Assembly: GCF_000786105.1 (NCBI RefSeq)
Contig: NZ_JTEV01000001.1
Span: 62,001 to 126,000, forward strand
Direction: 5' to 3'
DNA from: Bdellovibrio sp. ArHS
Lineage (GTDB): Bacteria; Bdellovibrionota; Bdellovibrionia; Bdellovibrionales; Bdellovibrionaceae
DNA length: 64,000 nt
Both the position numbers and the translations under genes were made by a program. The notes beneath the pieces are model-generated. The model had not been told where the DNA came from. It searched no databases and worked only from the letters and a program-made list of their open reading frames with translations. This document shows positions 28,148 to 37,764 of the stretch, piece by piece; positions within the stretch are counted from its first letter, which is position 1; each line of letters starts with the position of its first letter.

Positions 28148-28525
28148 ATGGGTAAGTATGTTTTAGCTTGTATGATGGTTTTAGGATTTTCCTCGTTTGC
28201 TCAGCCTGGCGGAGGCGGGGTGTGCGCAAAGGATCGTGAAACTCTTTGCGGAAATGTAGAACACGGCGGCGGCAAAGTCGCGCAATGTATGAAAGACAAT
28301 CAGGATAAGCTTTCTCCAGAGTGTAAAGCGCACATGGAAAAAGCTAAAGAGACAATGAAAGAAGTCCGAGAAGCTTGTCACGATGAGATGCAAAAGTTTT
28401 GTGGCGACATGAAGCCCGGAAAAGGTCGCATGATGAAGTGTATGAAAGAGAATAAAGAAAAATTCTCGGCAGCCTGCCAGGAAGAAATGGCCTCTGCAAA
28501 AGAAATGCGCAAAAAACGTAAATAA
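28148..28525 (+). CDS. Exported cysteine-rich-repeat (GLG1-type) protein
   Basis: 125 residues from the ATG at 28148, which has an excellent AAAGGAGT. The signal peptide ends SSFA|QP. Two copies of a four-cysteine module follow, spaced about 55 residues apart: C-AKDRETLCGN-...-QCMKDN-...-ECKAHM, then ACHDEMQKFCGD-...-KCMKEN-...-ACQEEM. This is the Cys-rich repeat found in Golgi apparatus protein 1 and many bacterial periplasmic proteins. It is strongly charged (Lys/Glu). Function unknown; metal or envelope-stress roles have been proposed for the family but not shown here. Confidence 0.8.
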   Translation: MGKYVLACMMVLGFSSFAQPGGGGVCAKDRETLCGNVEHGGGKVAQCMKDNQDKLSPECKAHMEKAKETMKEVREACHDEMQKFCGDMKPGKGRMMKCMKENKEKFSAACQEEMASAKEMRKKRK

Positions 28526-28543
28526 GGAATCCAGTCAGTATTC

Positions 28544-29800
28544 ATGAGAGAAAAAAGTCTTCGTCTTAGTTTGATTGACGCCTTCTTATGTTCTCTCATG
28601 GTTGGAGCCGGCGAAACCTATCTGCCGGCTTATTCTCTTTCCATCGGCATGGGCGAGGTCTTCGCCGGTATTCTTGCCAGTCTTCCGATTGTCAGTGGCG
28701 CCATTTTACAATTAATCACCCCGCGGGGTTTGCAAAGAGTGCAATCGCACAAGCACTGGGTGGTGGCCTCGAGTGTGATGCAGGCCCTGACGTTTATTCC
28801 GTTGATTTATTTTTCGGCGACACGGGCTCCGAACTTCTGGATGCTTTTCGGTATTCTGACTTTGTATTGGGGATCGGGTTTTTCTTCGGGCCTTGCCTGG
28901 AATTACTGGATGGGACGTCTGGTGCAGGTGGATGAAGGCAACACTTTCTTTGCCAAACGCGCTCGTATTTCCCAATTAGGTATTCTATTGGGATTGATCG
29001 GCGGCGGTCTGGCGTTGAATTACAAGGTGGAGCTAGGGCCTTTTTCGTCTGTATTCACTTTGCTCTTCTTATTCGCAGCGACTTGTCGTCTGTTGTCTTC
29101 CGCAATTCTATCGACCCAGTGGTTTGATCCCGAATGGAGAAGTGAACCGCGTCTGGGTTTCAGGGCCTCATGGAATGTCTTCTGGAACAATACGCAGAAG
29201 CGACAGTTTTTCTTTTATCTAGTGCCCTTTCAGGCCGCTGTCTTTGTGTCTTCCCCGTTTGTGACGCCCTATATGCTGGCGCAAGTAAAAATGGGGTATG
29301 GCCATTACATGGTGGCGATTGCCCTTTTATTTGTGGGTAAAATTTTGGCTTTAACGGCCATTGAAAGATTCCGCGGCAAAACTTCAGGTTTTAATCTGTT
29401 GCTTTTTGGCGCGGGGGCCATCGTGCCTTTGCCAGCGATGTGGGCTTTAAGCACGGGCGCATATTTTATTTATTTTCTGCAGCTTATTAGTGGTTTTGCT
29501 TGGGCCTTTGTTGAAGTGGGTCTTTCTTTGATTTTCTTTAAAGATCTAAAGCAGGAAGAAAAAGTTCCGGTACTAACGGTGTATAATCTTTTAAACTCGG
29601 TGGCGATTATTTTAGGCACCTATGTCGGCGGAAAATTTCTGTGGTTCTTTGGTGAAAAGATCACAAGCTATTATGCGGTCTTCATTCTCGGTTCGGTCAG
29701 TCGCGGTTTAGGATTTTTACCACTTTACTTATTATTGAAAAATCAGGTTTTTGGACAGGCCGCTGCCTCTACGGACGAGCCGACGGAAAAAGCTTCTTGA
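28544..29800 (+). CDS. Major facilitator superfamily transporter
   Basis: 418 residues with about 12 hydrophobic helices in two halves and a basic loop in the middle, the MFS pattern. Substrate cannot be predicted: no antibiotic-efflux motif C or sugar-transporter signature is seen. It starts 18 bases after the Cys-rich-repeat gene. The 3' end overlaps trmO, on the opposite strand, by 32 bases. Confidence 0.8.
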   Translation: MREKSLRLSLIDAFLCSLMVGAGETYLPAYSLSIGMGEVFAGILASLPIVSGAILQLITPRGLQRVQSHKHWVVASSVMQALTFIPLIYFSATRAPNFWMLFGILTLYWGSGFSSGLAWNYWMGRLVQVDEGNTFFAKRARISQLGILLGLIGGGLALNYKVELGPFSSVFTLLFLFAATCRLLSSAILSTQWFDPEWRSEPRLGFRASWNVFWNNTQKRQFFFYLVPFQAAVFVSSPFVTPYMLAQVKMGYGHYMVAIALLFVGKILALTAIERFRGKTSGFNLLLFGAGAIVPLPAMWALSTGAYFIYFLQLISGFAWAFVEVGLSLIFFKDLKQEEKVPVLTVYNLLNSVAIILGTYVGGKFLWFFGEKITSYYAVFILGSVSRGLGFLPLYLLLKNQVFGQAAASTDEPTEKAS

Positions 29801-30560
29801 ACTCTTTGTGCAAAGCTTTGTCGTGATAGGTGTCTTCTTCCACGGCCAGATCGCTTTCGCTATAACCAGAAAAAATCTTAAATACTTCGACTTCGTGTTC
29901 GTTGATTGTGAAGGCCGCGCGCCAAGTGCGATAGGCGATAACAAAATGACTATTTTGCGCTTTCACTCGCTTCTTTTTCGAATTCGTGGGCTCATACTCA
30001 AGCTGGTGCTGAAGAAATCCCCGCAATTGTTCGACCCCGGCATTGTCCAGCCATTCTAGTTGCTCTAAAGCTTCGCCGGTGAACGAGACCGTGTATTTGC
30101 TGACATCGGCAAGCCAGTCAGGCTCCACACCAGGAAAGGAATCGGCATAGGCCACGTAGGGTTTAATATCCAGCACGGGAGTTCCATCTAAGATATCTGC
30201 CGCCTCGACGTATATTTTAAGCTTATCAATGCGGCGGATTTTTACACAGCTCATACCCAGACCGTTGGGGCGGTAAGGGGAGCGCGTGGCAAAGACGCCG
30301 ATTTTCGTGGTTCTTCCTCTTGGCGGTAGCACCATCGGATTCCAATGAGTGTTGTGGTGAAACTGGAAAATCACCCAGATATGCGAACAACCTTCAAGAC
30401 CGATCAGCGCCTGTTCAAAATTCTGTCCTGAAGACAATTCGATAACACCTTCAGAGTGAAACTCGTCAGTTTGTCTTCCCGCTTCGTAGGGCTCTTTTTG
30501 CGAGCTGTGAAAAATTCCGATCGGGGTCAGAGTTATTTGTTCCGCCATTGCCTCATCCAT
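29769..30560 (-). CDS. trmO: tRNA m6t6A37 methyltransferase TrmO
   Basis: N6-methylates t6A at position 37 of threonine tRNAs, using SAM bound to a beta-barrel domain. It has 263 residues (E. coli about 235). The YaeB/TsaA signature is clear: ITLTPIGIFHSS at the start, LEGCSHIWVIFQFH near 54, and ATRSPYRPNGLGMS near 91-104, the conserved SAM/active-site block. It overlaps the SpoU methyltransferase gene by 28 bases, forming the metG-spoU-trmO translation-related unit. Confidence 0.92.
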   Translation of the reverse strand: MDEAMAEQITLTPIGIFHSSQKEPYEAGRQTDEFHSEGVIELSSGQNFEQALIGLEGCSHIWVIFQFHHNTHWNPMVLPPRGRTTKIGVFATRSPYRPNGLGMSCVKIRRIDKLKIYVEAADILDGTPVLDIKPYVAYADSFPGVEPDWLADVSKYTVSFTGEALEQLEWLDNAGVEQLRGFLQHQLEYEPTNSKKKRVKAQNSHFVIAYRTWRAAFTINEHEVEVFKIFSGYSESDLAVEEDTYHDKALHKEFKKLFPSARP

Positions 30561-31312
30561 TCAAAACCCGCAATCGCCGCGGTGACACCGACATTGAGAG
30601 AGTTTTTACGACCCCGTAAAGGAATGATGCGGACTTCATCGATGACTTTAAGTATTTCCGGGTCCAGGCCAAAGCGTTCATTACCTAAGACAAAAGCCGT
30701 CGGCTCCAGTTCGAAGCTTGTAAAAAGATCCACAGCACTGGCGGCGGTTTCAAGCGCGACAATACGATAGCCAGCCTCTTTAAGTTCTTCCAGGCACTCC
30801 AAAAGTTTTGGCGCTTCTTCCCAAGGCAAATAGTCTTGCGTACCCATGGCGGTCTTTTCAACCTTCCATTGGGTCGGATTGGGGGTGTAGCCACAAAGAT
30901 AAATCTTTTGCGCCCCCAGGCATTCTGCGGTTCTAAAAATCGAACCGACGTTGAATGCCGAACGAATATTATCCAAAACAAAAACCAAGGGCAAAGGCTC
31001 CAGCGGCGAGGCATGTTTGTCGTTTTCAATAACCAGAAAATCATCGTCCTGAAGATTTTTGTGCAAAAGACGTTCGAAAGGAATCGCAAATGAAACAAAA
31101 TGTTTCAGTGTCATATCAGCGACAAGATGTTTGTTTAGATCCGCAAGGCGGGTGACATCAGGATTTTCTGATGCTTCAAGAGCGGCAATTTTATTTTTGA
31201 GTTCTAAGAGGGGTTCAGGCTCAAAAGAAAAATTCCTTGAGGATTTTTCCAGCGACACAAAAAGCCGATGGATCTCTTCAAGGGATTTTTTATCTTGAGC
31301 AGAAAGTGCCAT
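30533..31312 (-). CDS. SpoU/TrmH-family RNA 2'-O-methyltransferase
   Basis: 259 residues with a C-terminal SPOUT knot. Motif 1 is DNIRSAFNVGSIFRTAE (conserved Asn and Arg), motif 2 is VLGNERFGLD, and motif 3 is PLRGRKNSLNVGVTAAI. The N-terminal helical extension of about 110 residues is unlike short TrmL proteins. It may methylate rRNA or tRNA; the target is uncertain. Its ATG overlaps the metG stop by one base and its end overlaps trmO. Confidence 0.9.
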   Translation of the reverse strand: MALSAQDKKSLEEIHRLFVSLEKSSRNFSFEPEPLLELKNKIAALEASENPDVTRLADLNKHLVADMTLKHFVSFAIPFERLLHKNLQDDDFLVIENDKHASPLEPLPLVFVLDNIRSAFNVGSIFRTAECLGAQKIYLCGYTPNPTQWKVEKTAMGTQDYLPWEEAPKLLECLEELKEAGYRIVALETAASAVDLFTSFELEPTAFVLGNERFGLDPEILKVIDEVRIIPLRGRKNSLNVGVTAAIAGFEWMRQWRNK

Positions 31313-33372
31313 TATTTCACTCGTTGGCCGACTTGCGCGCCTTCGTCAGCAGCCAGTACGAAAAGATCGCTGCCGCCGCTTCCTGCTGCCAAGACCATTC
31401 CTTCTGACATACCAAACTTCATCTTGCGCGGTTTTAGATTCACGCAAACCAGAATCTTCCGTCCCAGAAGCTGTTCCGGCTTGTAAGCGGATTTGATTCC
31501 CGCAATGATCTGGCGAATCTGTCCATCCCCAATATCGACTTTCAAGCGAAGAAGTTTATCGGCTTCTTTGATTTCTTCAGCTTCGATGACCTGACCGATG
31601 CGAAGATCCACTTTTTCAAAATCAGCAAACTCGATTTCCGCAGGACGCTCACCGTTGCGATCCTCTGTCTTGCCAGCCGCCGCTTTCGGTGCAGCAGTCG
31701 AAGCTGCTTTTTTTGTCGCTTGAATCTCTTCGTTGATTTTACGACTTTCTTCCACCATCGCTTTAACTTTGTCAGCCTCCACGCGAGTGGCTAAATGCTC
31801 ATAATCCGCAATCGGACGATGGGTCAGAACTGTGTTAATATCAGACCACTTGTAGTTGGACTCGCCCAAAAGCTTTTCCACTTTTTCAGTGTACAGGGGC
31901 AGAACCGGCTTCAGATAAATCGCCAACATGCGGAACACATTCAAGGTCGTGGTAATCACCTGTTTGGTTTCCACGGGGTGCGACTCTAAGGTTTTCCATG
32001 GGGCTTTTTCATCAAAGTATTTATTCGCATCATCTGCCAAAGAACGAATTTCATTCAAAGCTTTTGCAAAATCCCGGGCTTCGTAATGGGCCGCGATAGT
32101 TTCTGCCTTCTTTTGCGCATGCGCGATAAGGTTTGCCCCTTCCGCGTCGGGCGTGCTCATGATGCCGTCCATTTTCTTTTTCAACATCTGACCGCCACGA
32201 GATCCCAGATTTGTGATTTTACCCACAAGTTCTGAGTTCACGCGATTGACGAACTCTTCCAGGTTCAAATCAATGTCATCGACAGAGCTATTTAGCTTCG
32301 TCGAGTAGTAATAGCGAAGGTATTCCGGATTTAAATGATTCAAATAAGTTCTTGCGGCAATAAAAGTCCCTTTAGACTTGGACATCTTTTCACCGTTGAC
32401 CATCAAGTGGCCATGAACAAAAACCTGATCCGGAGATCTAAAACCTGCGGATTTTAAAAACGCCGGCCAGAAAATAGTGTGGAAGCGGGCGATGTCTTTG
32501 CCGATGAAGTGATAGACTTCACGCTTTGGATCATCCCAAACGTCTTTTAAAGACAGATTGTTCTTCTGCGCCCATTGCTGAGTCGTAGACATGTATCCCA
32601 TAGGGGCATCCACCCACACATAGAAGAATTTTTTATTGTTGGTTCCCGGAATCGCAAAGCCAAAATACGGCTCGTCCCGAGAAATATCCAGATCGTGAAG
32701 ATCCTCGTTGAACCATTCCAGCATTTTTTTAGAAATGTCTGAAGAGCAGTGTTGAGGAATCCACTCTTCCAGATATTTTTTAAAGTCGTTTAATTTAAAG
32801 AAAATACTTTCGCTGTCTTTCAGAACAGGGGTATTTCCACACAGAGAACAGTGAACCTCTTTCATGTCACTGGGGGAATAGGTCGAACCACACACATCAC
32901 AAGAATCACCGTATTGTTCTTTCGCGCCGCACTTCGGGCAAGTGCCCTTTACAAAGCGGTCTGGCAGGAACATTTTATCGTGATTGCAGTAAAGCTGTTG
33001 GATCAGTTGTTTGCGGGTGTGACCACCTTCCACCATTTTGTGATAGAAGTATTCGCAAAGATTTTTATTTTCTTCCGAGTTCGTAGAGCCGTACAAAGAA
33101 AACTTCACTTGAAAGTCAGCGAAGTCTTGCGTGTGCTCTTCATAACTTTTCGCAATCAAAGCTTCCGGCGTGATGCCCAGTTCACGGGCTTTAACCATGA
33201 TCGGAGTTCCATGCGTGTCGTCTGCGCAGATATAAACACATTCATTGCCGCGCATCTCTTGAAAGCGTGCCCAGAAGTCAGCTTGAAGATATTCCACCAA
33301 GTGACCCAAGTGGATATAGCCGTTGGCGTAGGGAAGAGCACAAGTTATGAGGATTTTACGGTTTTGGTTCAT
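31312..33372 (-). CDS. metG: Methionyl-tRNA synthetase
   Basis: Charges tRNA-Met. 686 residues with all parts of the long bacterial form: the HIGH box as HLGH near residue 24, a four-cysteine zinc knuckle (CPKC, CDVC, CSLC pairs at about 145-180), KMSKS near 330, an anticodon-binding helical domain, a Lys/Ala-rich linker (about 540-570) and a C-terminal EMAPII-like tRNA-binding domain (FEKVDLRIGQVIEAEEI near 585). First gene of a three-gene overlapping unit with spoU and trmO. Confidence 0.97.
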   Translation of the reverse strand: MNQNRKILITCALPYANGYIHLGHLVEYLQADFWARFQEMRGNECVYICADDTHGTPIMVKARELGITPEALIAKSYEEHTQDFADFQVKFSLYGSTNSEENKNLCEYFYHKMVEGGHTRKQLIQQLYCNHDKMFLPDRFVKGTCPKCGAKEQYGDSCDVCGSTYSPSDMKEVHCSLCGNTPVLKDSESIFFKLNDFKKYLEEWIPQHCSSDISKKMLEWFNEDLHDLDISRDEPYFGFAIPGTNNKKFFYVWVDAPMGYMSTTQQWAQKNNLSLKDVWDDPKREVYHFIGKDIARFHTIFWPAFLKSAGFRSPDQVFVHGHLMVNGEKMSKSKGTFIAARTYLNHLNPEYLRYYYSTKLNSSVDDIDLNLEEFVNRVNSELVGKITNLGSRGGQMLKKKMDGIMSTPDAEGANLIAHAQKKAETIAAHYEARDFAKALNEIRSLADDANKYFDEKAPWKTLESHPVETKQVITTTLNVFRMLAIYLKPVLPLYTEKVEKLLGESNYKWSDINTVLTHRPIADYEHLATRVEADKVKAMVEESRKINEEIQATKKAASTAAPKAAAGKTEDRNGERPAEIEFADFEKVDLRIGQVIEAEEIKEADKLLRLKVDIGDGQIRQIIAGIKSAYKPEQLLGRKILVCVNLKPRKMKFGMSEGMVLAAGSGGSDLFVLAADEGAQVGQRVK

Positions 33373-33389
33373 CGAATGCCTTTCAAGAA

Positions 33390-34154
33390 TTAGCGCCAGT
33401 CCACGATTCCAGAATCCAGGTGGTAAATGGCCTGAACAATCTTTACCTCACCCGACGCAATGCCGTCACGCAGAAGTGCAGAGCGTTCAGCAAGTTCTTG
33501 GGTCACCGTTTGCAGACCGCTCGAGGTGCGACCCGTGCCGCAGGCTTCGTGACCTAGGACGACGACCAGATTAGAACCCAATTCGCCCACGGCGTATTCA
33601 GCGCTTGCGAGGACATCAGAAGAAGCTGCAAGTTCAACGGTGCGGATAACGAAGATCTCGCCCAATTTCTGATCAAAAATCACCTCGGGCGGGACGCGTG
33701 AGTCACTGCAAGTCACGATCACCGCGTGGGGCTTTTGCCCACCCAGCAAACGCTGACGGTCTTTGGCGGAGGCGCCATCGGCGCGAAACTTGCCTTTCAC
33801 GAAGCGCGTGTTTCCATTTTTTAACCAACCCAAGGATTTTTCCGCAGGGACAGGACCCAGTGTGCGGGTCATGGGTTCTTTGCCATGGTTTGCAGAAATA
33901 TGTTGAGCAGCAGCGGCGACGGCGTTCTTCATTTCCGCGGCTTGCGCTTGGGCTTCGTCCATTTCCTGATCGTTGGGGCTGACTTTGGTGATTTCTTTTG
34001 CGTCATTGGAAGTGGCCTCGGCCGGAGCCTCTTTTTGTCCGCCTTGCTGATCTTTCAGAACGACTTTGGTTTCCTGCTGTGGAGATCGGCGCAGCAAGGA
34101 AGAGCAGGCCGTCATAGTAAGTAAAATAACACCTATGGTGAAAGCTTTTAGCAT
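33390..34154 (-). CDS. Exported beta-carbonic anhydrase lipoprotein
   Basis: 254 residues from the ATG at 34154, which has GGAGG at a 5-base spacing. The N-terminus is a lipoprotein signal (LLTMTAC, Cys near 17). A Gln/Lys/Ala-rich linker covers about 25-90. The beta-class anhydrase domain follows, with CSDSR (zinc Cys plus the Asp-Arg pair, near 147) and GHEACG (zinc His and Cys, near 200), so all three zinc ligands are present. Most bacterial beta-anhydrases are cytoplasmic; this one should sit in the envelope and handle CO2/bicarbonate outside the cytoplasm. Confidence 0.9.
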   Translation of the reverse strand: MLKAFTIGVILLTMTACSSLLRRSPQQETKVVLKDQQGGQKEAPAEATSNDAKEITKVSPNDQEMDEAQAQAAEMKNAVAAAAQHISANHGKEPMTRTLGPVPAEKSLGWLKNGNTRFVKGKFRADGASAKDRQRLLGGQKPHAVIVTCSDSRVPPEVIFDQKLGEIFVIRTVELAASSDVLASAEYAVGELGSNLVVVLGHEACGTGRTSSGLQTVTQELAERSALLRDGIASGEVKIVQAIYHLDSGIVDWR

Positions 34155-34273
34155 TTTGTCCTCCGTCATGCTGTTCTTATTCTCAGGACCTCCATCGAGA
34201 GACGTCAATTTAAAAACAAAAAAACTTTTACCCTGATAAGGAGCTGACTAGAATGTTTGTTGAGGAGACTATC

Positions 34274-35248
34274 ATGTCCGTTGCAGTTCTTTCCCCCTCG
34301 GAAATTCAAGCCAAACTTCAAGAGCGTTCTTACGCCGCACAGAAAACATATTTAGCCATGTACAGCACGTGGTTGGGCGGTATCACAACAGAGCCCGCGT
34401 TGATGATGGTGCCGATTGACGACCACCTGGTGCATCGTGGGGACGGCGTGTTTGAAGCAATTAAAGTTGTCGATGGCAAAGCCTTTCTTATGCAAGAGCA
34501 CCTAGAGCGACTTGAGCTTTCCGCCGCAAAAATCGGATTGCAATTACCCATGCCTCTCGACGAAATGCGCGAGGTGATTTTTCAAACGGTGCAGGTGGCG
34601 GCGACGAAGAACGCTGTTTTGCGCCTTTATATTTCGCGCGGCCCCGGCGGTTTCACGACGAATCCCTATGAATGTGTTTCGTCGCAAATGTATTTGGTGG
34701 TTACGGCTTACACGCCGTATCCAGACGAACGCTATATCAACGGTGTCAGGGCAGGGCGCAGTCAGATTCCACCCAAAGATCCATGGTTTGCGACCATCAA
34801 AACCTGCAACTATCTTCAGAATGTTTTAATGAAGAAAGAAAGTGTGGATCGCAAACTTGATTTTACGATCGGTGTGGATTCTCAAGGATATCTGACAGAA
34901 AGTTCGACTGAAAACATCGTGATGATCGATAAGAATCGCACGCTGGTTCGGCCTCGGTTGCGCCAGATCCTGAAGGGGACCACAATGATGCGAACTTTTG
35001 AGTTGGCTCAAGGGTTGCTGTCAGCAGGGGCTTTAACAGGTATTCAGGAAAAGGATCTGACGGAAATGGACCTTTACGAAGCGCAAGAAGTGATGATGAT
35101 TGGCACTACTTTGGATGTTTTGCCTGTGACCGAATACGAGGGTAAGAAAATCGGGACGGGAAAACAAGGTCCCGTGTCAGCGCAACTTCTTAAACTTCTT
35201 CGGGACGATATGAAACAGGGGCCGAAGTCGACCCCTGTGGCTCTTTAA
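34274..35248 (+). CDS. Class IV (fold type IV) PLP aminotransferase
   Basis: 324 residues from the ATG at 34274, six bases after GAGGAG; an upstream in-frame ATG at 34253 has no good site. It is similar to branched-chain or D-amino-acid aminotransferases. HRGDGVFEAIKV lies near 57, the PLP lysine in TIKTCNYLQN near 177, and YLTESSTENIVMI near 207 holds the cofactor-binding Glu. The motifs do not decide between IlvE-, DAAT- and aminodeoxychorismate-lyase-like function. The 3' end overlaps the convergent mreB by four bases. Confidence 0.85.
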   Translation: MSVAVLSPSEIQAKLQERSYAAQKTYLAMYSTWLGGITTEPALMMVPIDDHLVHRGDGVFEAIKVVDGKAFLMQEHLERLELSAAKIGLQLPMPLDEMREVIFQTVQVAATKNAVLRLYISRGPGGFTTNPYECVSSQMYLVVTAYTPYPDERYINGVRAGRSQIPPKDPWFATIKTCNYLQNVLMKKESVDRKLDFTIGVDSQGYLTESSTENIVMIDKNRTLVRPRLRQILKGTTMMRTFELAQGLLSAGALTGIQEKDLTEMDLYEAQEVMMIGTTLDVLPVTEYEGKKIGTGKQGPVSAQLLKLLRDDMKQGPKSTPVAL

Positions 35249-36288
35249 ACTTCCAATTGAATTTTATCCAGCAATTCCGGATCGCTCAAGACAGCTTCGC
35301 CGCCGCGGGCGATAGCTGTCAGAGGGTTTTCCGCAATTCGCACCGGCAGGCGCACTTCATTCTGAATGCGCAAATCGAAATCGCGAATCAAAGCACCACC
35401 GCCAGCTAAAACAACGCCTCGTTCGATAATGTCAGAGACAAGCTCAGGGGGCGTGTGTTCCAGCGCCCGGTGGATGGCATTGATAACTTCTTGAATAGAG
35501 TTATTCATGGCAAGCCCGACGTCTTCAGAACTGACTTCGATGGTTTTGTTCATTCCCGTATCAGCGTCCCGGCCTGTCACGGTAGCCGTCTTAATATCTT
35601 TTTTAGGAACGGCAGTGCCGATAGAGACTTTCAGCGTTTCCGCCGTAGTTTCCGAGATGATCATTTTTTTGTATTTGCGGAAGTAATCGATAATAGCATC
35701 ATCGATTCGATGTCCACCGACGCGAGCAGCTTCGCAATAAACAATATCCGCAAGCGCGATCACGGCCACTTCTGTGGTGCCACCGCCAATATCAATGATC
35801 ATATTGCCTTCAGCGGATTTGATATTTAGCCCCGAGCCTATCGCCGCAGCCATAGGTTCATCGATCAAGAAGACTTCTTTGGCGCCAGCCGCTTTGCAGG
35901 ATTGGATCACGGCCTTCTTTTCAACTTCCGTGACACCATAGGGAAGAGAGACAACAACACGCGGGCGGGAAAACGCTGATTTGACTCCAGGAGCAGACAG
36001 AAAATGTCTTAGCATCACTTCTGTGGTTTCAAAGTCCGCGATAACTCCGTCGCGAATGGGCTTTTGCGGAAAGATGCTGCCGGGATTGTTAGCCAATTTT
36101 TCTTTGGCGTCTGTGCCGACGGCGATCACTCTTTTTTTACCCGGACTTGTTTGTTGGTACGCGATGAGCGAAGGCTCATTTAAAATGATCCCTTTTCCGC
36201 GACCCGCGATCAGCGTGTTCGCGGTTCCCAGGTCGACGTACAAATCAGCGGCCGTTCCGGCTTCATCCTTAAATAACCAAGACAACAT
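35245..36288 (-). CDS. mreB: Rod shape-determining actin homologue MreB
   Basis: 347 residues with the actin-fold nucleotide motifs: VDLGTANTLIAG (phosphate 1, near 18), DIGGGTTEVAV (phosphate 2, near 165) and LAGGGALIRDF (adenosine, near 291). It forms membrane-associated filaments that direct lateral wall synthesis. The usual mreC/mreD genes are absent here, so this may be a second, solitary mreB copy of the kind known in Bdellovibrio (two mreB genes). An envelope-protein gene lies immediately upstream on the same strand. Confidence 0.93.
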   Translation of the reverse strand: MLSWLFKDEAGTAADLYVDLGTANTLIAGRGKGIILNEPSLIAYQQTSPGKKRVIAVGTDAKEKLANNPGSIFPQKPIRDGVIADFETTEVMLRHFLSAPGVKSAFSRPRVVVSLPYGVTEVEKKAVIQSCKAAGAKEVFLIDEPMAAAIGSGLNIKSAEGNMIIDIGGGTTEVAVIALADIVYCEAARVGGHRIDDAIIDYFRKYKKMIISETTAETLKVSIGTAVPKKDIKTATVTGRDADTGMNKTIEVSSEDVGLAMNNSIQEVINAIHRALEHTPPELVSDIIERGVVLAGGGALIRDFDLRIQNEVRLPVRIAENPLTAIARGGEAVLSDPELLDKIQLEV

Positions 36289-36290
36289 AT

Positions 36291-36905
36291 TTATTTACCG
36301 AATCCTTTGTGGCTCTCGAAAGGGAAGGTCGCGAAAATAGAAATATACGAATAGGATTTGTTCAAATCAACACCCAACTCGGCGCCTAAGGTCACTTGAT
36401 TCCAGTCGACATAGTGAAACTCTGTGCCGATTGCCAGATTAGACGCCACATAGTTTTCTTCTTTGGTATTCAGGAAGGTGAAGGGGATGGCGAAGTAGGG
36501 AACGGTCATGCCGTACTCGGTGTCCCATTTTTTACTCAGCATCGGAGCAAATTGCAGTTGAATCAGATTTTCTTCCTCATCGCGTGCGATACCAGCACCG
36601 GCGCGAAAGCCCATCGCTGGTTGATTGTCGACGTCAGGAATAGGAATCCATTTTAGCGATGCGAAGGCGTTGAAATCGACAGCACCAGCGCCCATTGAAA
36701 TACGACCGCTCATGGATTCATTGATCGCCGTATCAACAAAGACGTTGAAGTTAGCGCCGTTTCCTTTGTTCGTTAAAAGCTGAGGTTCAACTCCAACCTG
36801 ATATTTTCCAGGCGCCAGCAATTCGCCGGATTCAGCGATGCTTAAGTAGGCATTCGCCGTGGAACTTAAAAACAGACCTAAAACGAAGTATTTAGCAAAT
36901 TTCAT
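36291..36905 (-). CDS. Exported, probably outer-membrane beta-barrel protein
   Basis: 204 residues from the ATG at 36905 (AAAGG upstream). The signal peptide is cleaved at STANA|YLS. The mature part is composed of alternating strands such as FHYVDWNQVTLGAELGVDL and YISIFATFPF, consistent with an eight- to ten-strand barrel. Its stop lies two bases before the mreB ATG, so the two may be co-transcribed. No specific function is known to me. Confidence 0.7.
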   Translation of the reverse strand: MKFAKYFVLGLFLSSTANAYLSIAESGELLAPGKYQVGVEPQLLTNKGNGANFNVFVDTAINESMSGRISMGAGAVDFNAFASLKWIPIPDVDNQPAMGFRAGAGIARDEEENLIQLQFAPMLSKKWDTEYGMTVPYFAIPFTFLNTKEENYVASNLAIGTEFHYVDWNQVTLGAELGVDLNKSYSYISIFATFPFESHKGFGK

Positions 36906-36996
36906 GAAATTAAAGCCTTTCAAATCATCCGATCTAAAAATGGTAGCCATTCGCGAATCGTTTGACAAGACCTTGATCCAAAGAGACCTTTAAGAA

Positions 36997-37764
36997 GTGA
37001 CGAAACTTCCCATATCTTTAGTGATCATTACCTTAAACGAAGAGGCGCATATAGAGCGCTGTATTCGTTCGGCTCCCTTTGTCGACGACATTGTCGTGGT
37101 GGACAGCTTTTCGACGGATCGCACGGTGGAACTTGCTAAAAACTGCGGGGCTCGTGTTTTTCAGGAAAAGTGGAAGGGGTTTGGTCCGCAAAAAGCTTTT
37201 GCCACCGCTCAAGCCAAGAACCCGTGGATTTTGGCTTTGGATGCCGACGAGGCTTTAAGCCCCGAGTTGGCTGATGAAATCTGTGCTCGTTTTTCCGAAT
37301 TGAACCCCGAAGCGGGATATCTTTTCCCGCGCAAATCCTATCATCTAGGACGTTGGATTTCGCACGGAGGGTGGTACCCGGATTATCAGCTGCGCCTGTT
37401 TAATAAATCGATTTCTCAGTGGGATTCCGCAGATGTACACGAAAAAGTGCAAGTAAAGTTAAAGTTGAAAATGAAGAAAGATCTTCTGCACTGGGTTTTT
37501 GATGGCATCAGTGATCAGGTGATCACGAACGACCGCTATTCCACCTTGGGCGCCAAAGAGCTGGCCGCCGCCGGAAAGAAGTTTTCTTACTTAAAGATGA
37601 TCTTTAAGCCTTGGGGTAAGTTCGTGGAAACCTATTTTGTTAAAGCGGGATTCCTTGATGGCCTGCCGGGTTTTATTATCGCTGTCGGCGCGGCTTATTC
37701 TTTGTTTCTGAAATTCGCCAAGCTTTGGGAGATTGAACGTGCTCAGAAAAAAGCTTCTAAGTAA
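36997..37764 (+). CDS. WaaE/KdtX-like family 2 glycosyltransferase
   Basis: 255 residues starting at GTG. The GT-A domain begins SLVIITLNEEAHIERCI, has the metal-binding LDADEAL near 81, and the family-typical sequence KWKGFGPQKAFA near 58. WaaE-type enzymes add glucose to the LPS inner core heptose at the cytoplasmic membrane. A C-terminal hydrophobic helix (about 222-242) could anchor it. The FecR-domain gene starts inside its last 26 bases. Confidence 0.88.
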   Translation: MTKLPISLVIITLNEEAHIERCIRSAPFVDDIVVVDSFSTDRTVELAKNCGARVFQEKWKGFGPQKAFATAQAKNPWILALDADEALSPELADEICARFSELNPEAGYLFPRKSYHLGRWISHGGWYPDYQLRLFNKSISQWDSADVHEKVQVKLKLKMKKDLLHWVFDGISDQVITNDRYSTLGAKELAAAGKKFSYLKMIFKPWGKFVETYFVKAGFLDGLPGFIIAVGAAYSLFLKFAKLWEIERAQKKASK

